The notes: generated from the sequence alone by a model not told the origin. Counted from the stretch's first letter, positions 9,235 through 20,037 are shown. The stretch is DNA of 52,498 bases from Salinivibrio sharmensis (GCF_001995985.1 NZ_MUFC01000017.1:1-52498), one strand, 5' to 3'. A program made the numbers and translations.

Positions 9235-11373
9235 CTAAGCGTCAGTGCTTGGTGCTTCTTCTGCTGGCGCAGCATCAGCAGCAGGGGCTTTTTCTGCCGA
9301 CGCTTCTTTCATGCTCAAGCGGATACGACCTTGACGGTCAACTTCCAGCACTTTCACGTCTACTTCTTGGCCTATTTCGAGATAATCAGACACCTTCTCA
9401 ACGCGTTGATCAGCGATTTGAGAAATGTGAACCAGACCATCTTTGCCGCCAATCACTGAGACGAAGGCACCGAAGTCAACGATACGCTGAACCTTACCGG
9501 TATAGATACGGCCCACTTCGACTTCTGCAGTGAGTGCTTCGATGCGTGAAATGGCATCTTTGGCAGCTTCACCGTCGGTGGCCGCAATTTTCACGGTACC
9601 GTTGTCGTCGATTTCAATGGTGGTGCCAGTTTCTTCGGTCAGCTGACGGATCACGGCGCCACCTTTACCAATGACATCGCGGATCTTATCTGGGTTGATG
9701 CTCATGGTATGGATACGAGGCGCGAACTCAGAGATGTCGTCGCGTGCCGAGCCGATTGCTTGGTCCATCACATCCAGGATGTGTAAACGTGCGCCTTTGG
9801 CTTGGTTCAATGCGATTTGCATGATCTCTTTAGTGATCCCTTCGATTTTGATGTCCATCTGCAAAGCAGTGACACCGTCATCAGTACCGGCCACTTTAAA
9901 GTCCATATCACCTAAGTGATCTTCATCACCCAAGATGTCGGAAAGCACAACGAAGTCGTTGTCTTCTTTCACCAGACCCATCGCGATACCGGCCACGGAT
10001 TTTTTCACCGGTACACCAGCGTCCATCAGTGCTAGAGAGGTACCACATACCGACGCCATTGAAGATGAGCCGTTTGACTCAGTGATCTCAGAGACCACAC
10101 GCAGTGTGTATGGGAATTCGTCTTGGCTTGGTAGAACCGCTGCAATACCGCGCTTCGCTAGGCGACCATGGCCGATTTCGCGGCGCTTTGGTGAGCCAAC
10201 AAAACCGGTTTCACCGACACAATAAGGAGGGAAGTTGTAGTGCAGCATGAAGCCTTCTTGGCGCTCACCCATGATTGAGTCAATGGTTTGCGCGTCACGC
10301 TGAGTACCGAGTGTGGCGGTGACCAAAGCCTGTGTTTCACCACGGGTAAACAAGGCGCTGCCGTGAGTACGTGGTAATACGCCAGTACGCACGTCGAGGG
10401 CACGAACCATGTCTTTTTCACGACCATCAATACGTGGTTCACCCGCAATGATGCGGCTACGCACGACTTTCTTTTCCAGGTCGCCAAGCATGCCTAGGAT
10501 TTCACGCTCATCCAAGGTTTCGTCTTCACCGAGTAGTGCAGCAACCACTTCCTGCTTCACCTGACCAATTTGCTCGTAACGGGCCATTTTTTCAGTGATT
10601 TGGTATGCCTGAGCCAGTGGGCCTTGTGCCATTTCAGCCACACGGGTTTGTAGCGCAGCGTTAATTTCCGGCGCTTGCCAATCCCAAGTAGGCGTTCCCA
10701 CTTCGGCGGCAAATTCTTTGATTGCGTTGATCGCGGTTTGCTGTTGCTCATGACCAAACATCACCGCTTGCAGCATTTGCTCTTCGCTTAGGCGGTCAGC
10801 TTCGGACTCTACCATCAGCACCGCACCTTCAGTACCCGCGACGACGAGGTCAAGCTTGCTGTCGTCTAGCTCAGCAGGGCTTGGGTTAAGCACGAGTTCA
10901 TCATTGATGTAGCCGACGCGTGCCGAACCGATTGGGCCGTTAAATGGGATGCCTGAAATGGCCAGCGCTGCCGAGGTACCCAGCATGGCAACGATATCAG
11001 GGCTAACCGCTGGGTTAACAGATACGACGGTTGCGATGACCTGTACTTCGTTTTTGAACGAGTCCGGGAATAGCGGACGGATAGGGCGGTCAATCAGACG
11101 TGCGGTCAGTGTTTCTGACTCAGAAGGGCGGCCTTCGCGCTTGAAGAAACCACCTGGGATTTTACCTGCGGCGTAGGTACGCTCTTGGTAGTTAACTGTT
11201 AATGGGAAGAAGCTTTGGCCTTCAGCGGCTTCTTTTTTTCCGACTACAGAAACGAATACCGAGGTATCGTCCATGCTGACCATGACAGCACCATTGGCTT
11301 GACGTGCCATCACGCCCGTTTCCAATGTCACTGTATGATTGCCGTATTGGAATGTTTTTACGATTGGATTCAC
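9235..11373 (-). CDS. pnp: Polyribonucleotide nucleotidyltransferase (PNPase)
   Basis: 712 residues, full length. There are two RNase PH-like domains (the first with [12 protein letters not shown], the second with [13 protein letters not shown] and the [15 protein letters not shown] metal/catalytic region), then a KH domain ([15 protein letters not shown], about 560-575). An S1 domain follows ([19 protein letters not shown], about 622-640) and then an Ala/Glu-rich tail. It degrades RNA 3' to 5' phosphorolytically and is part of the degradosome. The usual upstream neighbour rpsO is not there. The gene has its own promoter and a long leader hairpin. Confidence 0.98.
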   Translation of the reverse strand: MNPIVKTFQYGNHTVTLETGVMARQANGAVMVSMDDTSVFVSVVGKKEAAEGQSFFPLTVNYQERTYAAGKIPGGFFKREGRPSESETLTARLIDRPIRPLFPDSFKNEVQVIATVVSVNPAVSPDIVAMLGTSAALAISGIPFNGPIGSARVGYINDELVLNPSPAELDDSKLDLVVAGTEGAVLMVESEADRLSEEQMLQAVMFGHEQQQTAINAIKEFAAEVGTPTWDWQAPEINAALQTRVAEMAQGPLAQAYQITEKMARYEQIGQVKQEVVAALLGEDETLDEREILGMLGDLEKKVVRSRIIAGEPRIDGREKDMVRALDVRTGVLPRTHGSALFTRGETQALVTATLGTQRDAQTIDSIMGERQEGFMLHYNFPPYCVGETGFVGSPKRREIGHGRLAKRGIAAVLPSQDEFPYTLRVVSEITESNGSSSMASVCGTSLALMDAGVPVKKSVAGIAMGLVKEDNDFVVLSDILGDEDHLGDMDFKVAGTDDGVTALQMDIKIEGITKEIMQIALNQAKGARLHILDVMDQAIGSARDDISEFAPRIHTMSINPDKIRDVIGKGGAVIRQLTEETGTTIEIDDNGTVKIAATDGEAAKDAISRIEALTAEVEVGRIYTGKVQRIVDFGAFVSVIGGKDGLVHISQIADQRVEKVSDYLEIGQEVDVKVLEVDRQGRIRLSMKEASAEKAPAADAAPAEEAPSTDA

Positions 11374-11396
11374 AGATTATTTCCTTGTTGCTAAGG

Positions 11397-11555
11397 GATA
11401 AACCCGTTGGTTTATCTCACTAAGTGTCGGCTTTCAGCTGCTCACCATCGCGACTAATGACAGCACGCTGCGCGGATGTTTGGCCTTCTTGGGCAGTATG
11501 CTGTCAATAGTCGCGACCTTATGGTCGACGTTGTTGACTGTGTTACAGCTGAAAG
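11397..11555 (-). ncRNA. pnp 5' leader with long RNase III-type hairpin
   Basis: The minus-strand leader can fold into an extended hairpin. Outer arms are CTTTCAGCTG (11431-11440) and CAGCTGAAAG (11546-11555). Inner arms are TCGCGACTAATGACAGCA (11448-11465) and the complementary block at 11499-11516 with one mismatch. A separate perfect 8-bp hairpin (GATAAACC / GGTTTATC, 11397-11416) lies nearer the start codon. In E. coli the pnp leader is a comparable long duplex cut by RNase III, after which PNPase represses its own messenger. By position and architecture I infer the same autoregulation here. Confidence 0.68.
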
Positions 11556-11563
11556 TGGCGCTA

Positions 11564-11569
11564 ATTATA
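11564..11569 (-). promoter_or_regulatory. Probable pnp promoter -10 element
   Basis: A perfect TATAAT on the minus strand lies immediately upstream of the leader hairpin, so the transcript would begin about at the outer arm. The -35 region is poor (TGTCGT-like about 17 bp upstream). The absence of rpsO upstream makes an own promoter necessary. Confidence 0.5.
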
Positions 11570-11788
11570 CACGTGCTTGGCCGATAACGACACCACGAGG
11601 CGGTCAAATGGCTACATTTGTGATGTGTTTGGCAAGCAATATTGACCCTAATGGATACAGATAACAGTGCCAAGTCGGATTTGTGAATTGAAGCTGACTA
11701 CAAGATCAGCGAAAATACGCCACCTTTGTGAATGACCCTCTCAGCTGGCGCCTGATTGCCGCCTGAAGCCAACAAGAAGATTACCTCT

Positions 11789-13378
11789 ATGTCAAATACA
11801 CTGCTGCAACAGGAAGTTGATAAACGCCGCACCTTTGCGATTATCTCGCACCCGGATGCGGGTAAAACCACCATCACCGAGAAGGTGCTGTTATTCGGAC
11901 GAGCCATCCAAACAGCGGGTACCGTGAAAGGGCGCGGCTCTAACCAACATGCTAAGTCTGATTGGATGGATATGGAAAAAGAGCGTGGCATCTCGGTGAC
12001 CACCTCGGTGATGCAGTTTCCTTACAACGACTGCTTGGTAAACCTGCTTGATACGCCAGGGCACGAAGACTTCTCGGAAGACACCTATCGGACATTGACC
12101 GCCGTGGACTCGTGCTTAATGGTGATTGATGCGGCGAAAGGTGTCGAAGATCGTACCCGCAAGCTGATGGAAGTCACCCGTTTACGCGATACCCCGATCA
12201 TCACCTTTATGAACAAACTTGACCGTGATATCCGCGATCCAATGGAGCTGCTTGATGAAGTAGAAAGTGAACTCAACATCGCCTGTGCACCAGTATCGTG
12301 GCCGATTGGTTGCGGGAAAGGTTTCCAAGGTGTGTATCACATTCATCGTGACGAAAGCATCCTCTATCAATCTGGGCAAGGCCATACCATCCAAGATGCG
12401 CGTATCATCAAAGGCTTGGACAACCCTGAGCTCGATGAGGCGATTGGTGCCGACATTGCGCAAGATTTGCGCGATGAGTTGGAGCTGGTAATGGGGGCGT
12501 CACATGAGTTTGACCATGAGCTGTTTTTAAGCGGTGAACTCACGCCTGTTTTCTTCGGGACGGCATTGGGTAACTTTGGTGTGGATCATATGTTGGATGG
12601 TCTGACCGAGTGGGCACCGAAACCCATGGCACGCCCAACCCATGACCGTGAAGTAAGCGCTGGCGAAGAGAAATTCTCGGGGTTTGTGTTTAAAATCCAA
12701 GCCAATATGGATCCGCGCCACCGTGACCGGATCGCCTTTATGCGTATTGTCTCGGGTAAATACCAGCAAGGCATGAAACTGCGCCATGTGCGGCTAGGTA
12801 AACAAATCAATATTTCTGATGCGGTGACCTTTATGGCCGGCGACCGCTCTCGTGCTCAGGATGCGTTTGCGGGCGACATTATTGGCTTGCACAACCATGG
12901 CACCATTCAAATTGGCGATACCTTTACTCAAGGGGAAGATCTGAAATTCGCAGGGATCCCCAACTTTGCCCCAGAGCTGTTCCGCCGGATCCGTCTCAAA
13001 GATCCACTACGTCAAAAGCAGCTGCTTAAAGGTTTGATTCAGCTGTCTGAAGAAGGTGCGGTACAGGTGTTCCGTCCGCTACAATCGAACGACTTAATTG
13101 TCGGTGCGGTCGGTGTGCTCCAGTTCGATATGGTGGTGGCACGCTTGAAAGCCGAATACAACGTGGATGCGTTGTATGAGCCGATTAATGTGGCCACTGC
13201 GCGTTGGGTGGAGTGTAAGGATGAGAAGAAGCTGGACGAGTTTCAGCGTAAAAACCAGGCGAACTTAGCCTTGGATGGTGGTGATAACTTGACGTACATT
13301 GCGCCGACCATGGTTAATCTGAACCTCACGCAAGAGCGCTTCCCGGATATTGAGCTCAGAGCGACCCGCGAACACTAA
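11789..13378 (+). CDS. prfC: Peptide chain release factor 3 (RF3)
   Basis: 529 residues from the ATG at 11789, exactly the usual RF3 length; the frame upstream only offers a TTG at 11756 without a ribosome site. Translation-GTPase motifs are intact: HPDAGKTT (G1, about 21-28), [10 protein letters not shown] (G2), DTPGHEDF (G3) and MNKLDRD (G4). RF3 recycles RF1 and RF2 from the ribosome after termination using GTP. It is divergent from pnp and is followed by a good terminator. Confidence 0.97.
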   Translation: MSNTLLQQEVDKRRTFAIISHPDAGKTTITEKVLLFGRAIQTAGTVKGRGSNQHAKSDWMDMEKERGISVTTSVMQFPYNDCLVNLLDTPGHEDFSEDTYRTLTAVDSCLMVIDAAKGVEDRTRKLMEVTRLRDTPIITFMNKLDRDIRDPMELLDEVESELNIACAPVSWPIGCGKGFQGVYHIHRDESILYQSGQGHTIQDARIIKGLDNPELDEAIGADIAQDLRDELELVMGASHEFDHELFLSGELTPVFFGTALGNFGVDHMLDGLTEWAPKPMARPTHDREVSAGEEKFSGFVFKIQANMDPRHRDRIAFMRIVSGKYQQGMKLRHVRLGKQINISDAVTFMAGDRSRAQDAFAGDIIGLHNHGTIQIGDTFTQGEDLKFAGIPNFAPELFRRIRLKDPLRQKQLLKGLIQLSEEGAVQVFRPLQSNDLIVGAVGVLQFDMVVARLKAEYNVDALYEPINVATARWVECKDEKKLDEFQRKNQANLALDGGDNLTYIAPTMVNLNLTQERFPDIELRATREH

Positions 13379-13468
13379 GCGGCAGGGTTGAGGGCCGGAT
13401 CGCCTAGTGTGATTAAAAACTCGTACCGGATAGAGGTGACACTCTCCTCGTTCGCGCCATGCTATACT

Positions 13469-13494
13469 GCCGTCTGTAACCAGACGGCTTTTTT
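13469..13494 (+). terminator. prfC terminator
   Basis: GCCGTCTG / CAGACGGC stem (13469-13476, 13481-13488), TAAC loop, then six T. It ends prfC transcription just before the small DUF5363 gene. Confidence 0.87.
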
Positions 13495-13529
13495 AATGGC
13501 ACAAGATTTACAAAACAAGGATGCCAATA

Positions 13530-13676
13530 ATGATGATCGCGCGTATTAAACGTTGGGTGGCACGGTACGATGCTTGGTGTCAGCAAATGGGACTTGGCGA
13601 GGATAACCGTCGTAGCTGTGTGCCTATCAAGCGTTCAGAAAAAACACCATCTACACCAACGTCTCAGCATGATTGA
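13530..13676 (+). CDS. DUF5363-type small protein
   Basis: 48-residue reading frame that begins MMIARIKRWVARYDAWC and contains GLGEDNRRSCVPIK. The pattern of an amphipathic helix with YDxWC followed by ENRRxCVP is what I know from the small Vibrionaceae DUF5363 family; function unknown. The ATG at 13530 has AGGA eight bases upstream, and an in-frame ATG at 13521 overlaps that site. The stop overlaps the start of yjjV by several bases, so the two are translationally coupled. Confidence 0.75.
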   Translation: MMIARIKRWVARYDAWCQQMGLGEDNRRSCVPIKRSEKTPSTPTSQHD

Positions 13677-14439
13677 TACCCATTGCCATTTTGATTTTTC
13701 TCCGTTTCGTGAGGCGCCAGAGTCATACTGGCAGGCGGCACGCGAAAGCGGTGTGACTCGGATGGTGATCCCCAGTGTTAGTGAGGATAACTGGTCGGCG
13801 GTGCTGTCGTTGACTGAACGCCTACACGATGTGTATGCCGGAGTGGGGTTACACCCGTGTTTTCTCGATGCTCATACTGACGACAGCCTGGATAAACTTG
13901 AGCGGGCATTGGCCTTGCGCCCTGCGCGCTGTATTGCCGTCGGGGAAGCCGGGCTCGACTTTTTTGTCGCGAACCAAGATACCACTCAGCAGCGCCAGTA
14001 CGCGCTATTAGAGGGCCAGCTTTGGCTCGCTCGCCACTATGATCTCCCCATTATTCTGCATAGCCGTAAAACGCATAATCAATTATTGCGCGCGGTTAAA
14101 GCCTACCCAGGGATACGCGGGGTGTTACATGCGTTCAGTGGCAGTGAGCAGCAGGGTAAACAGTTTATTGATGCGGGACTGATGCTTGGGGTTGGCGGTA
14201 CCGTCACCTATTCTCGCGCGCAAAAGACTCGCCGCGCCATTGCACAGCTACCTTTGGAGCACCTCGTCCTTGAAACCGATGCCCCCGACATGCCTTTGGC
14301 TGGATTTCAAGGAAAACCGAACACTCCGTCGCAGGTATCAAGGGTTGCTGATGTGGTGGCAGCGTTAAAAAGCTGTGACAGAGATCATCTGGTGGCTGAA
14401 ACATCAGACAATGCTGAAAGATTGTTTGGCTTTGATTGA
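13669..14439 (+). CDS. yjjV: TatD-family metal-dependent hydrolase YjjV
   Basis: 256 residues. The TatD signatures are present: IDTHCHFD (metal-binding HxH, residues 2-9), GEAGLDFF, LHSRK, LHAFSG and LETDAPD near the end. TatD family members are metal-dependent nucleases or phosphoesterases; the exact substrate of YjjV is not settled. I chose the ATG at 13669 because the family starts at MIDTHCH, although the frame is open further upstream. Its place before nupC and the deo genes matches the yjjV-deo neighbourhood in other enterics and vibrios. Confidence 0.9.
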   Translation: MIDTHCHFDFSPFREAPESYWQAARESGVTRMVIPSVSEDNWSAVLSLTERLHDVYAGVGLHPCFLDAHTDDSLDKLERALALRPARCIAVGEAGLDFFVANQDTTQQRQYALLEGQLWLARHYDLPIILHSRKTHNQLLRAVKAYPGIRGVLHAFSGSEQQGKQFIDAGLMLGVGGTVTYSRAQKTRRAIAQLPLEHLVLETDAPDMPLAGFQGKPNTPSQVSRVADVVAALKSCDRDHLVAETSDNAERLFGFD

Positions 14440-14540
14440 GCGGGAACGGGCAAAAGACAAACGTTTGCGGTTGCATAAGCTCACAAAACTAGATCAAAGT
14501 CATACTTATTGATGCATTACAAAATAGTTTTACAGCGAAC

Positions 14541-14583
14541 TGTGATTGGAATATTACTTTAATGTGACTGCGATGCGTATAAT
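14541..14583 (+). promoter_or_regulatory. nupC promoter with possible CRP half-site
   Basis: TTACTT (14554-14559), an 18-bp spacer and a perfect TATAAT (14578-14583) form a good promoter. A TGTGA half-site at 14541-14545 lies where a class II CRP site (about -41) would sit; its second half is poor. Nucleoside uptake genes are commonly CRP/CytR controlled, so this is plausible but unproven. Confidence 0.55.
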
Positions 14584-14648
14584 CTCTCTCGGAAACCAAA
14601 TTCCACTTTGTCGAGACGCCAACTTTTTACTTTGAGGATGCCAATACT

Positions 14649-15935
14649 ATGAGCCTGCTGATGAGCGTGATCGGGATGGTTGTACTGCTAGGGATAGCTG
14701 TTCTTCTTTCCGATAACCGCAAAGCCATTAACCTCCGTACCGTGGGTGGCGCATTTGCTATCCAACTCTTTTTCGGTGCTTTCGTACTGTATGTCGATGT
14801 CGGACGCGACATTCTTTACGGCGCATCACAATACGTTGCTAACGTCATCGCATACGGTGACGAAGGGATCAGCTTCATCTTTGGTGGGCTGGTTTCTGAC
14901 AAAATGTTTGAACTGTTCGGCGGTGGCGGTTTCGTCTTCGCCCTGAAAGTTCTCCCTGTTATTGTCTTCTTCTCATCACTGATCAGCGTGCTTTACTACC
15001 TGGGTATTATGCAGGTTGTGATTAACGTGCTCGGTGGTGGTCTGCAAAAAGCACTGGGTACCTCACGTGCCGAGTCTATGTCAGCAACCGCTAACATCTT
15101 CGTAGGACAAACCGAAGCCCCCTTGGTGATCCGTCCATTCGTACCTCGCATGACACAGTCAGAGCTGTTCGCGGTCATGTGTGGTGGTCTGGCCTCTGTT
15201 GCCGGTGGCGTACTGGCCGGTTATGCCTCTATGGGTGTACCGCTAGAGTACTTGATTGCGGCATCATTCATGGCTGCACCAGGTGGTCTACTGTTTGCGA
15301 AAATCATCAAACCTGAAACCGACGAGCCGGTTGAGCAGATGGCTGACGCGACCGCTGAAGGCGCAGAGAAGCCAGCGAACGTGATTGATGCAGCTGCAGG
15401 TGGTGCCTCTTCAGGTATGCAACTGGCGCTTAACGTTGGTGCGATGCTACTTGCGTTCATTGGTTTGATTGCCCTGATTAACGGCATGCTAGGCGGTATC
15501 GGTGGCTGGTTCGGTTACCCAGACATTACTCTGGAGCTGATCTTGGGTTACCTGTTTGCACCGTTTGCGTTCCTTATCGGTGTACCATGGGAAGAAGCGG
15601 TGGTCGCAGGCTCTTTCATCGGTCAGAAGATCGTGGTTAACGAATTTGTGGCTTACCTGAACTTCACGCAATACCTTGGTGACGGTGCGCAAGTTGTTGC
15701 AGCAACCGGCATGGAAATGACAGAGAAAACCAAAGCGATTATCTCGTTTGCTCTTTGTGGTTTTGCTAACTTGTCATCTGTGGCTATCTTGCTGGGTGGC
15801 TTGGGTGGCCTCGCGCCAAACCGTCGCCCAGAAATTGCGCGCTTCGGTGTGAAAGCGGTGATCGCCGGTACCTTGTCTAACTTGATGGCGGCGACCATTG
15901 CAGGTCTATTTGTCACCTTAACCCTGGCGGGCTAA
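14649..15935 (+). CDS. nupC: Concentrative nucleoside transporter NupC
   Basis: 428 residues with the CNT-family layout of alternating hydrophobic segments. The family signatures [20 protein letters not shown] (about residues 145-164), [20 protein letters not shown] and the re-entrant loop around VPWEEAV are all visible. It imports nucleosides with an ion gradient across the inner membrane. A hydrophilic insert with many Ala and Glu lies near residues 225-255. It supplies the substrates of the deo enzymes encoded just downstream. Its own promoter and a strong terminator make it a separate unit. Confidence 0.95.
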   Translation: MSLLMSVIGMVVLLGIAVLLSDNRKAINLRTVGGAFAIQLFFGAFVLYVDVGRDILYGASQYVANVIAYGDEGISFIFGGLVSDKMFELFGGGGFVFALKVLPVIVFFSSLISVLYYLGIMQVVINVLGGGLQKALGTSRAESMSATANIFVGQTEAPLVIRPFVPRMTQSELFAVMCGGLASVAGGVLAGYASMGVPLEYLIAASFMAAPGGLLFAKIIKPETDEPVEQMADATAEGAEKPANVIDAAAGGASSGMQLALNVGAMLLAFIGLIALINGMLGGIGGWFGYPDITLELILGYLFAPFAFLIGVPWEEAVVAGSFIGQKIVVNEFVAYLNFTQYLGDGAQVVAATGMEMTEKTKAIISFALCGFANLSSVAILLGGLGGLAPNRRPEIARFGVKAVIAGTLSNLMAATIAGLFVTLTLAG

Positions 15936-15967
15936 TCGTCTTATCGCGATAGCACACAGTGTTAAGC

Positions 15968-16003
15968 AAAACGCCACACAGGCTACCTGTGTGGCGTTTT
16001 TTT
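15968..16003 (+). terminator. nupC terminator
   Basis: Stem ACGCCACACAGG / CCTGTGTGGCGT (15971-15982, 15986-15997) with a 3-base loop. It is extended by A/T pairs and followed by a T run. Confidence 0.92.
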
Positions 16004-16094
16004 ATTGGGCTAACGGAGTGTGTATGCTTTCCCCTGTCCTTGCTGAGGGGTGTATACTCATCAATAGAGGCTTGTGACTACATAAGGTAAAACC

Positions 16095-16265
16095 ATGCAG
16101 GAAGTGCTTCTCGCCCTCGTGGCCGGCTTTTTAGTGGGCGTATTGTTTAGTGCGATAAAACTCCCCATTCCCGCACCACCTGTTTTATCAGGGGTGATGG
16201 GTATTGTCGGGGTGTATTTAGGTGGTGTTGGCTATCAATGGATTGTGACGCGTTTTTTCAGTTAG
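16095..16265 (+). CDS. XapX-domain small membrane protein
   Basis: 56-residue protein with two hydrophobic helices joined by a KLPIPAPPVLSG turn, the hallmark of the XapX/DUF1427 family. A GVMGIVGVYLGG segment follows. XapX proteins are tiny inner-membrane proteins of unknown function. It lies between nupC and the deo operon on the same strand. The ribosome site is modest (AAGGTAAAACC before the ATG). Confidence 0.82.
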   Translation: MQEVLLALVAGFLVGVLFSAIKLPIPAPPVLSGVMGIVGVYLGGVGYQWIVTRFFS

Positions 16266-16631
16266 GAAGATTGGTTCCACCGCGCAACAGTGTATTTTTC
16301 AACATAAACGGTAAAATCTAGTTTTGCTGAAACGGCGTTGGTAAAATAAGTGAACGCCGTCAAAGTTTGCTGGCGCCACAATCCTTATTTTCCTCTCATG
16401 GTTAGCGGCAAGGTGTGGCTAGCCCAATCTGAAACGTCCAACGGCGAAACCGCAAATACCCAGGTATTTGCACGCGGCAACAAGGATGGTTGGTTGAAGG
16501 CGGCGCGATGTCCAGCCTCAAACTTCATGGAGCCAAGTCCGCTGAGCAATGACCGGAAACGACATCCGGTTATTCACACAGTGGCCAACCCTATACCTGT
16601 TTGGCAAAAGAATGAGGACTGGAGATATCCA
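16266..16631 (+). promoter_or_regulatory. Long hairpin-rich leader upstream of deoC
   Basis: 366 bases without a believable gene (the in-frame extension of deoC from 16350 looks non-coding). Several stable hairpins lie in series. ACGGCGTT / AACGCCGT (16332-16339, 16353-16360). GCAAATAC / GTATTTGC with a 4-base loop near 16452-16471, flanked by CCGC-like and GCGG arms. ACCGGA / TCCGGT (16552-16557, 16565-16570). GCCAA / TTGGC just before the ribosome site. I recognise no known riboswitch class. It may be a structured leader regulating the deo operon. Confidence 0.45.
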
Positions 16632-17408
16632 ATGAACGAATTACAAACCGCTGCTCTGCGCGCACTGAAACTGATGGATTTGACCACGCTGAATGATGAT
16701 GACACCGATGAAAAGGTGATAAGCCTGTGTCATAACGCGAAAACCGCCGTTGGCAACACTGCAGCCATTTGCATCTATCCGCGCTTTATCCCTATTGCGA
16801 AGAAAACACTGCGCGAACAAGGCACGCCAGGCGTGCGTATCGCCACCGTGACCAACTTCCCACACGGCAATGATGACATTGATATTGCGGTGGCAGAAAC
16901 GAAGGCAGCCGTCGCTTACGGCGCCGATGAGGTCGATGTGGTGTTCCCGTATCGCGCGCTGATTGCCGGTGACGAACAAGTGGGTGCTGAGCTGGTCAAA
17001 CAGTGTAAAGCCGCGTGTGGCAGCGACGTATTACTTAAAGTGATCATTGAAACCGGTGAGCTGAAAAGCGAGGCACTGATCAAGCGCGCGTCTGAGATTG
17101 CTATTGATGCAGGTGCTGACTTTATTAAAACCTCTACGGGGAAAGTGGCGGTGAATGCCACCCCTGAAGCGGCGGAGATCATGCTCAACGTGATTAACGA
17201 TAAAGGCGTGGCTGACACGGTTGGCTTTAAACCTGCGGGCGGTGTACGTACCGCAGAGGACGCGCAACAGTATCTCGCAATGGCCGATCGCATTCTCGGC
17301 GAGCAATGGGCTGACAGCCGTCACTACCGCTTTGGTGCATCGAGCCTGTTGGCAAATCTGTTGCACACCTTAGGTGAAGGTGAAAAAGCAGCAGAAGGCG
17401 GTTACTAA
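16632..17408 (+). CDS. deoC: Deoxyribose-phosphate aldolase DeoC
   Basis: 258 residues, class I aldolase. It splits 2-deoxyribose 5-phosphate into acetaldehyde and glyceraldehyde 3-phosphate. The Schiff-base lysine lies in FIKTSTGK (about residues 164-171), with a second active-site lysine in GFKPAGGVR and the [10 protein letters not shown] strand before. I chose the ATG at 16632 because it gives the normal family start [12 protein letters not shown] and follows a GGAG-containing site. The frame is open upstream to 16350, but that stretch looks like leader. First gene of deoC-deoA-deoB. Confidence 0.96.
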   Translation: MNELQTAALRALKLMDLTTLNDDDTDEKVISLCHNAKTAVGNTAAICIYPRFIPIAKKTLREQGTPGVRIATVTNFPHGNDDIDIAVAETKAAVAYGADEVDVVFPYRALIAGDEQVGAELVKQCKAACGSDVLLKVIIETGELKSEALIKRASEIAIDAGADFIKTSTGKVAVNATPEAAEIMLNVINDKGVADTVGFKPAGGVRTAEDAQQYLAMADRILGEQWADSRHYRFGASSLLANLLHTLGEGEKAAEGGY

Positions 17409-17432
17409 CCGTTGATTGTCACTCGGCACCAC

Positions 17433-17452
17433 GGGCAAGGCGAGCCTTGCCC
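17433..17452 (+). repeat. Intercistronic stem-loop between deoC and deoA
   Basis: GGGCAAGG / CCTTGCCC with a CGAG loop, extendable by ACCA / TGGT. There is no T run, so it is probably not a terminator. It could stabilise or set the ends of the deoC message upstream of the strong deoA ribosome site. Confidence 0.6.
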
Positions 17453-17473
17453 ACTGGTCGGTAAGGAGGATGC

Positions 17474-18805
17474 ATGATCTTACCTCAAGAGATTATTCGT
17501 AAGAAACGCGACAACCTCGCGTTGAGCAAAGAAGAAATTTACGCGTTTATTCACGGTGTCGCCGATGAGTCGGTCTCAGAAGGACAAATTGCTGCGTTTG
17601 CTATGGCGATTTACTTTAATGACATGACCATGGATGAGCGTGTGGCATTGACGTGTGCGATGCGCGATTCTGGCATGACCTTAGATTGGTCTCATATGCA
17701 ATTTGATGGCCCTGTGGTTGATAAGCATTCAACCGGTGGGGTCGGCGATGTCACCTCACTGATGCTGGGCCCCATGGTTGCAGCCTGTGGTGGCTATGTG
17801 CCGATGATCTCCGGTCGCGGGTTGGGACACACTGGGGGCACGCTGGACAAACTGGAGTCAATCCCAGGTTATAACATCATGCCAAGCAACCAAGTGTTTG
17901 GTGATGTGACCCGTGATGCCGGTGTGGCAATCATTGGGCAAACCGGCTCGTTAGCGCCTGCGGATAAACGTGTGTATGCCACCCGTGATGTGACTGCCAC
18001 GGTGGATAATATATCTCTGATCACCGCATCAATTCTGTCGAAAAAACTGGCCGCAGGTCTGGATGCCTTGGTCATGGACGTCAAAGTGGGATCGGGTGCG
18101 TTTATGCCGACGTATGAAGACTCAGAGGCGTTGGCCAAATCGATCGTGGGCGTGGCCAATGGCGCTGGAACCAAAACCAGTGCGTTGCTGACGGACATGA
18201 ACCAAGTGTTAGCATCGTCTGCTGGCAATGCCTTAGAAGTCAAAGAAGCCGTCGACTTTTTGACCGGTCGTTACCGTAATCCACGATTGTACAATGTGAC
18301 CATGGCGCTATGCGCCGACATGTTGGTGGTCAGTGGACTGGCGGCCGATGTGAATCAAGCAAAACAAAAATTGGATCAAGCACTGGACAGCGGTCGTGCT
18401 GCTGAGTGTTTTGCCAAAATGATTGCAGGGCTTGGCGGGCCGGCAGACTTTGTTGAGTCGCCAGATCAATACCTGGCCACTGCGTCAGTGATTAAGCCTG
18501 TCTATGCCGAGCAATCAGGTATTGCCAATGCCATGGATACACGGGCATTGGGCATGGCTATTATAGAAATAGGTGGTGGCCGTCGGGTTGCCAGCGATAA
18601 AATTGATTATGCCGTTGGGTTGAACGAAATGATTCGTCTGGGGCAACAAGTGGATGAGCACACCCCGCTCGCCATGCTCCATGCTCAGACTGAAGAGCAA
18701 TGGCAACAAGCGGCGAATGCGGTGCGAGCCGCAGTGAAAGTCGCTGATGAGGCGCCGAGTGCAACGCCAGACGTATATCGTCGCATCAGCTTACAAGACG
18801 TCTAA
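17474..18805 (+). CDS. deoA: Thymidine phosphorylase DeoA
   Basis: 443 residues. It phosphorolyses thymidine or deoxyuridine to base and 2-deoxyribose 1-phosphate. The pyrimidine nucleoside phosphorylase signature is visible ([20 protein letters not shown], about residues 115-134), as is the phosphate loop KHSTGGVGD (about 84-92) and the VGSGAFMP segment. The start has an AAGGAGG ribosome site. The TAA stop is followed immediately by the deoB ribosome site, so the genes are co-translated. Confidence 0.97.
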   Translation: MILPQEIIRKKRDNLALSKEEIYAFIHGVADESVSEGQIAAFAMAIYFNDMTMDERVALTCAMRDSGMTLDWSHMQFDGPVVDKHSTGGVGDVTSLMLGPMVAACGGYVPMISGRGLGHTGGTLDKLESIPGYNIMPSNQVFGDVTRDAGVAIIGQTGSLAPADKRVYATRDVTATVDNISLITASILSKKLAAGLDALVMDVKVGSGAFMPTYEDSEALAKSIVGVANGAGTKTSALLTDMNQVLASSAGNALEVKEAVDFLTGRYRNPRLYNVTMALCADMLVVSGLAADVNQAKQKLDQALDSGRAAECFAKMIAGLGGPADFVESPDQYLATASVIKPVYAEQSGIANAMDTRALGMAIIEIGGGRRVASDKIDYAVGLNEMIRLGQQVDEHTPLAMLHAQTEEQWQQAANAVRAAVKVADEAPSATPDVYRRISLQDV

Positions 18806-18816
18806 TGGAGGCGATC

Positions 18817-20037
18817 ATGAAACGCGCAATTGTATTAGTTTTAGACTCATTTGGTATTGGCGCCACTGAAGACGCCGTCAAATTCGGTGACCAAGGTGCA
18901 AACACCTTGGGCCACATTGCACAAGCGTGTGCGAAAGGCGAAGCGGATAATGCAGATCGTCAAGGCCCATTATCTTTGCCGAACATGACCAAATTGGGCT
19001 TGGGTAAAGCGTGTGAAGAGTCGTCAGGTTACTTCCCAGAAGGCTTAGACTCACACGCAGAAATTATCGGTGCTTATGCACACGCTAAAGAGCTATCTTC
19101 TGGTAAAGACACGCCGTCTGGTCACTGGGAAATTGCCGGTGTGCCTGTCTTGTTTGAGTGGGGCTACTTCTCAGACTTAACCAACAGCTTCCCGCAAGCT
19201 CTGCTAGATCGCATTGTTGAGCGAGCGGGTGTACCTGGTTATCTCGGTAACTGCCATGCGTCGGGCACCCAAGTGCTGGATGACTTGGGCGAAGAGCATA
19301 TGAAAACCGGGAAGCCGATTTTTTACACCTCAGCGGACTCGGTGTTCCAAATCGCGTGCCATGAGGAAACCTACGGGCTAGATAACCTGTATGAGCTGTG
19401 TCAGATCGTGCGCGAAGAGCTGGAAGACTATAACATTGGTCGCGTGATCGCCCGTCCTTTCATTGGACCAGCAAAAGGCCAGTTTGAGCGTACCGGCAAC
19501 CGCCGTGACTTGTCTGTCGAGCCACCTTCTCCTACCGTGCTACAAAAGCTGGTGGAAGAAAAAGGCGGTGATGTGATCTCGATTGGTAAGATTGCAGACA
19601 TTTACGCGCACTGTGGTATCACCAAGAAAATCAAGGCGACAGGCCTAGAAGCCTTGTTTGATGCAACCAAAGACGCGATTAAAGAAGCAGGGAACAATAG
19701 CTTGGTGTTCACCAACTTTGTTGACTTTGACTCGGCGTACGGCCACCGCCGTAATGTAGCTGGTTATGCCGCGGCGTTGGAATATTTTGACCGTCGCTTA
19801 CCCGAAATCATGGAAATGCTTGAAGAAGACGATGTGTTGTTGCTAACGGCTGACCATGGTTGCGATCCAACCTGGCCTGGCACCGATCACACCCGTGAGC
19901 ATATCCCTGCACTGGTCTATGGCAAAAAAGTGCCAGCAGGCTCACTCGGTCGTCGCGACACGTTCGCGGATATTGGCCAGTCATTGGCGGAATACTTTGA
20001 TGTGTCGCCAATGGATTACGGGAAATCTTTCCTGTAA
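18817..20037 (+). CDS. deoB: Phosphopentomutase DeoB
   Basis: 406 residues. It interconverts deoxyribose 1- and 5-phosphate (and ribose phosphates), linking DeoA to DeoC. It is an alkaline-phosphatase-superfamily metalloenzyme: [12 protein letters not shown] (first metal Asp, residues 7-18), [14 protein letters not shown] (phosphorylated Thr), [13 protein letters not shown] and [18 protein letters not shown] (metal ligands). The start at 18817 has GGAGG upstream; an earlier ATG at 18805 overlaps the deoA stop and is less likely. It is followed by a strong terminator. Confidence 0.97.
   Translation: MKRAIVLVLDSFGIGATEDAVKFGDQGANTLGHIAQACAKGEADNADRQGPLSLPNMTKLGLGKACEESSGYFPEGLDSHAEIIGAYAHAKELSSGKDTPSGHWEIAGVPVLFEWGYFSDLTNSFPQALLDRIVERAGVPGYLGNCHASGTQVLDDLGEEHMKTGKPIFYTSADSVFQIACHEETYGLDNLYELCQIVREELEDYNIGRVIARPFIGPAKGQFERTGNRRDLSVEPPSPTVLQKLVEEKGGDVISIGKIADIYAHCGITKKIKATGLEALFDATKDAIKEAGNNSLVFTNFVDFDSAYGHRRNVAGYAAALEYFDRRLPEIMEMLEEDDVLLLTADHGCDPTWPGTDHTREHIPALVYGKKVPAGSLGRRDTFADIGQSLAEYFDVSPMDYGKSFL

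Noticed and set aside
11434-11673. Leftward frame upstream of pnp as a possible rpsO
   Set aside because: Its translation bears no S15-like features, and the region is better explained by the inverted arms of the pnp leader hairpin.
16350-16631. N-terminal extension of deoC
   Set aside because: The extension is not part of the DeoC family, contains several hairpins, and the ATG at 16632 gives the normal start after a ribosome site.
16266-16631. Known riboswitch (purine, cobalamin, cyclic-di-GMP) upstream of deoC
   Set aside because: No conserved core sequence of these classes could be found; only generic hairpins are visible.
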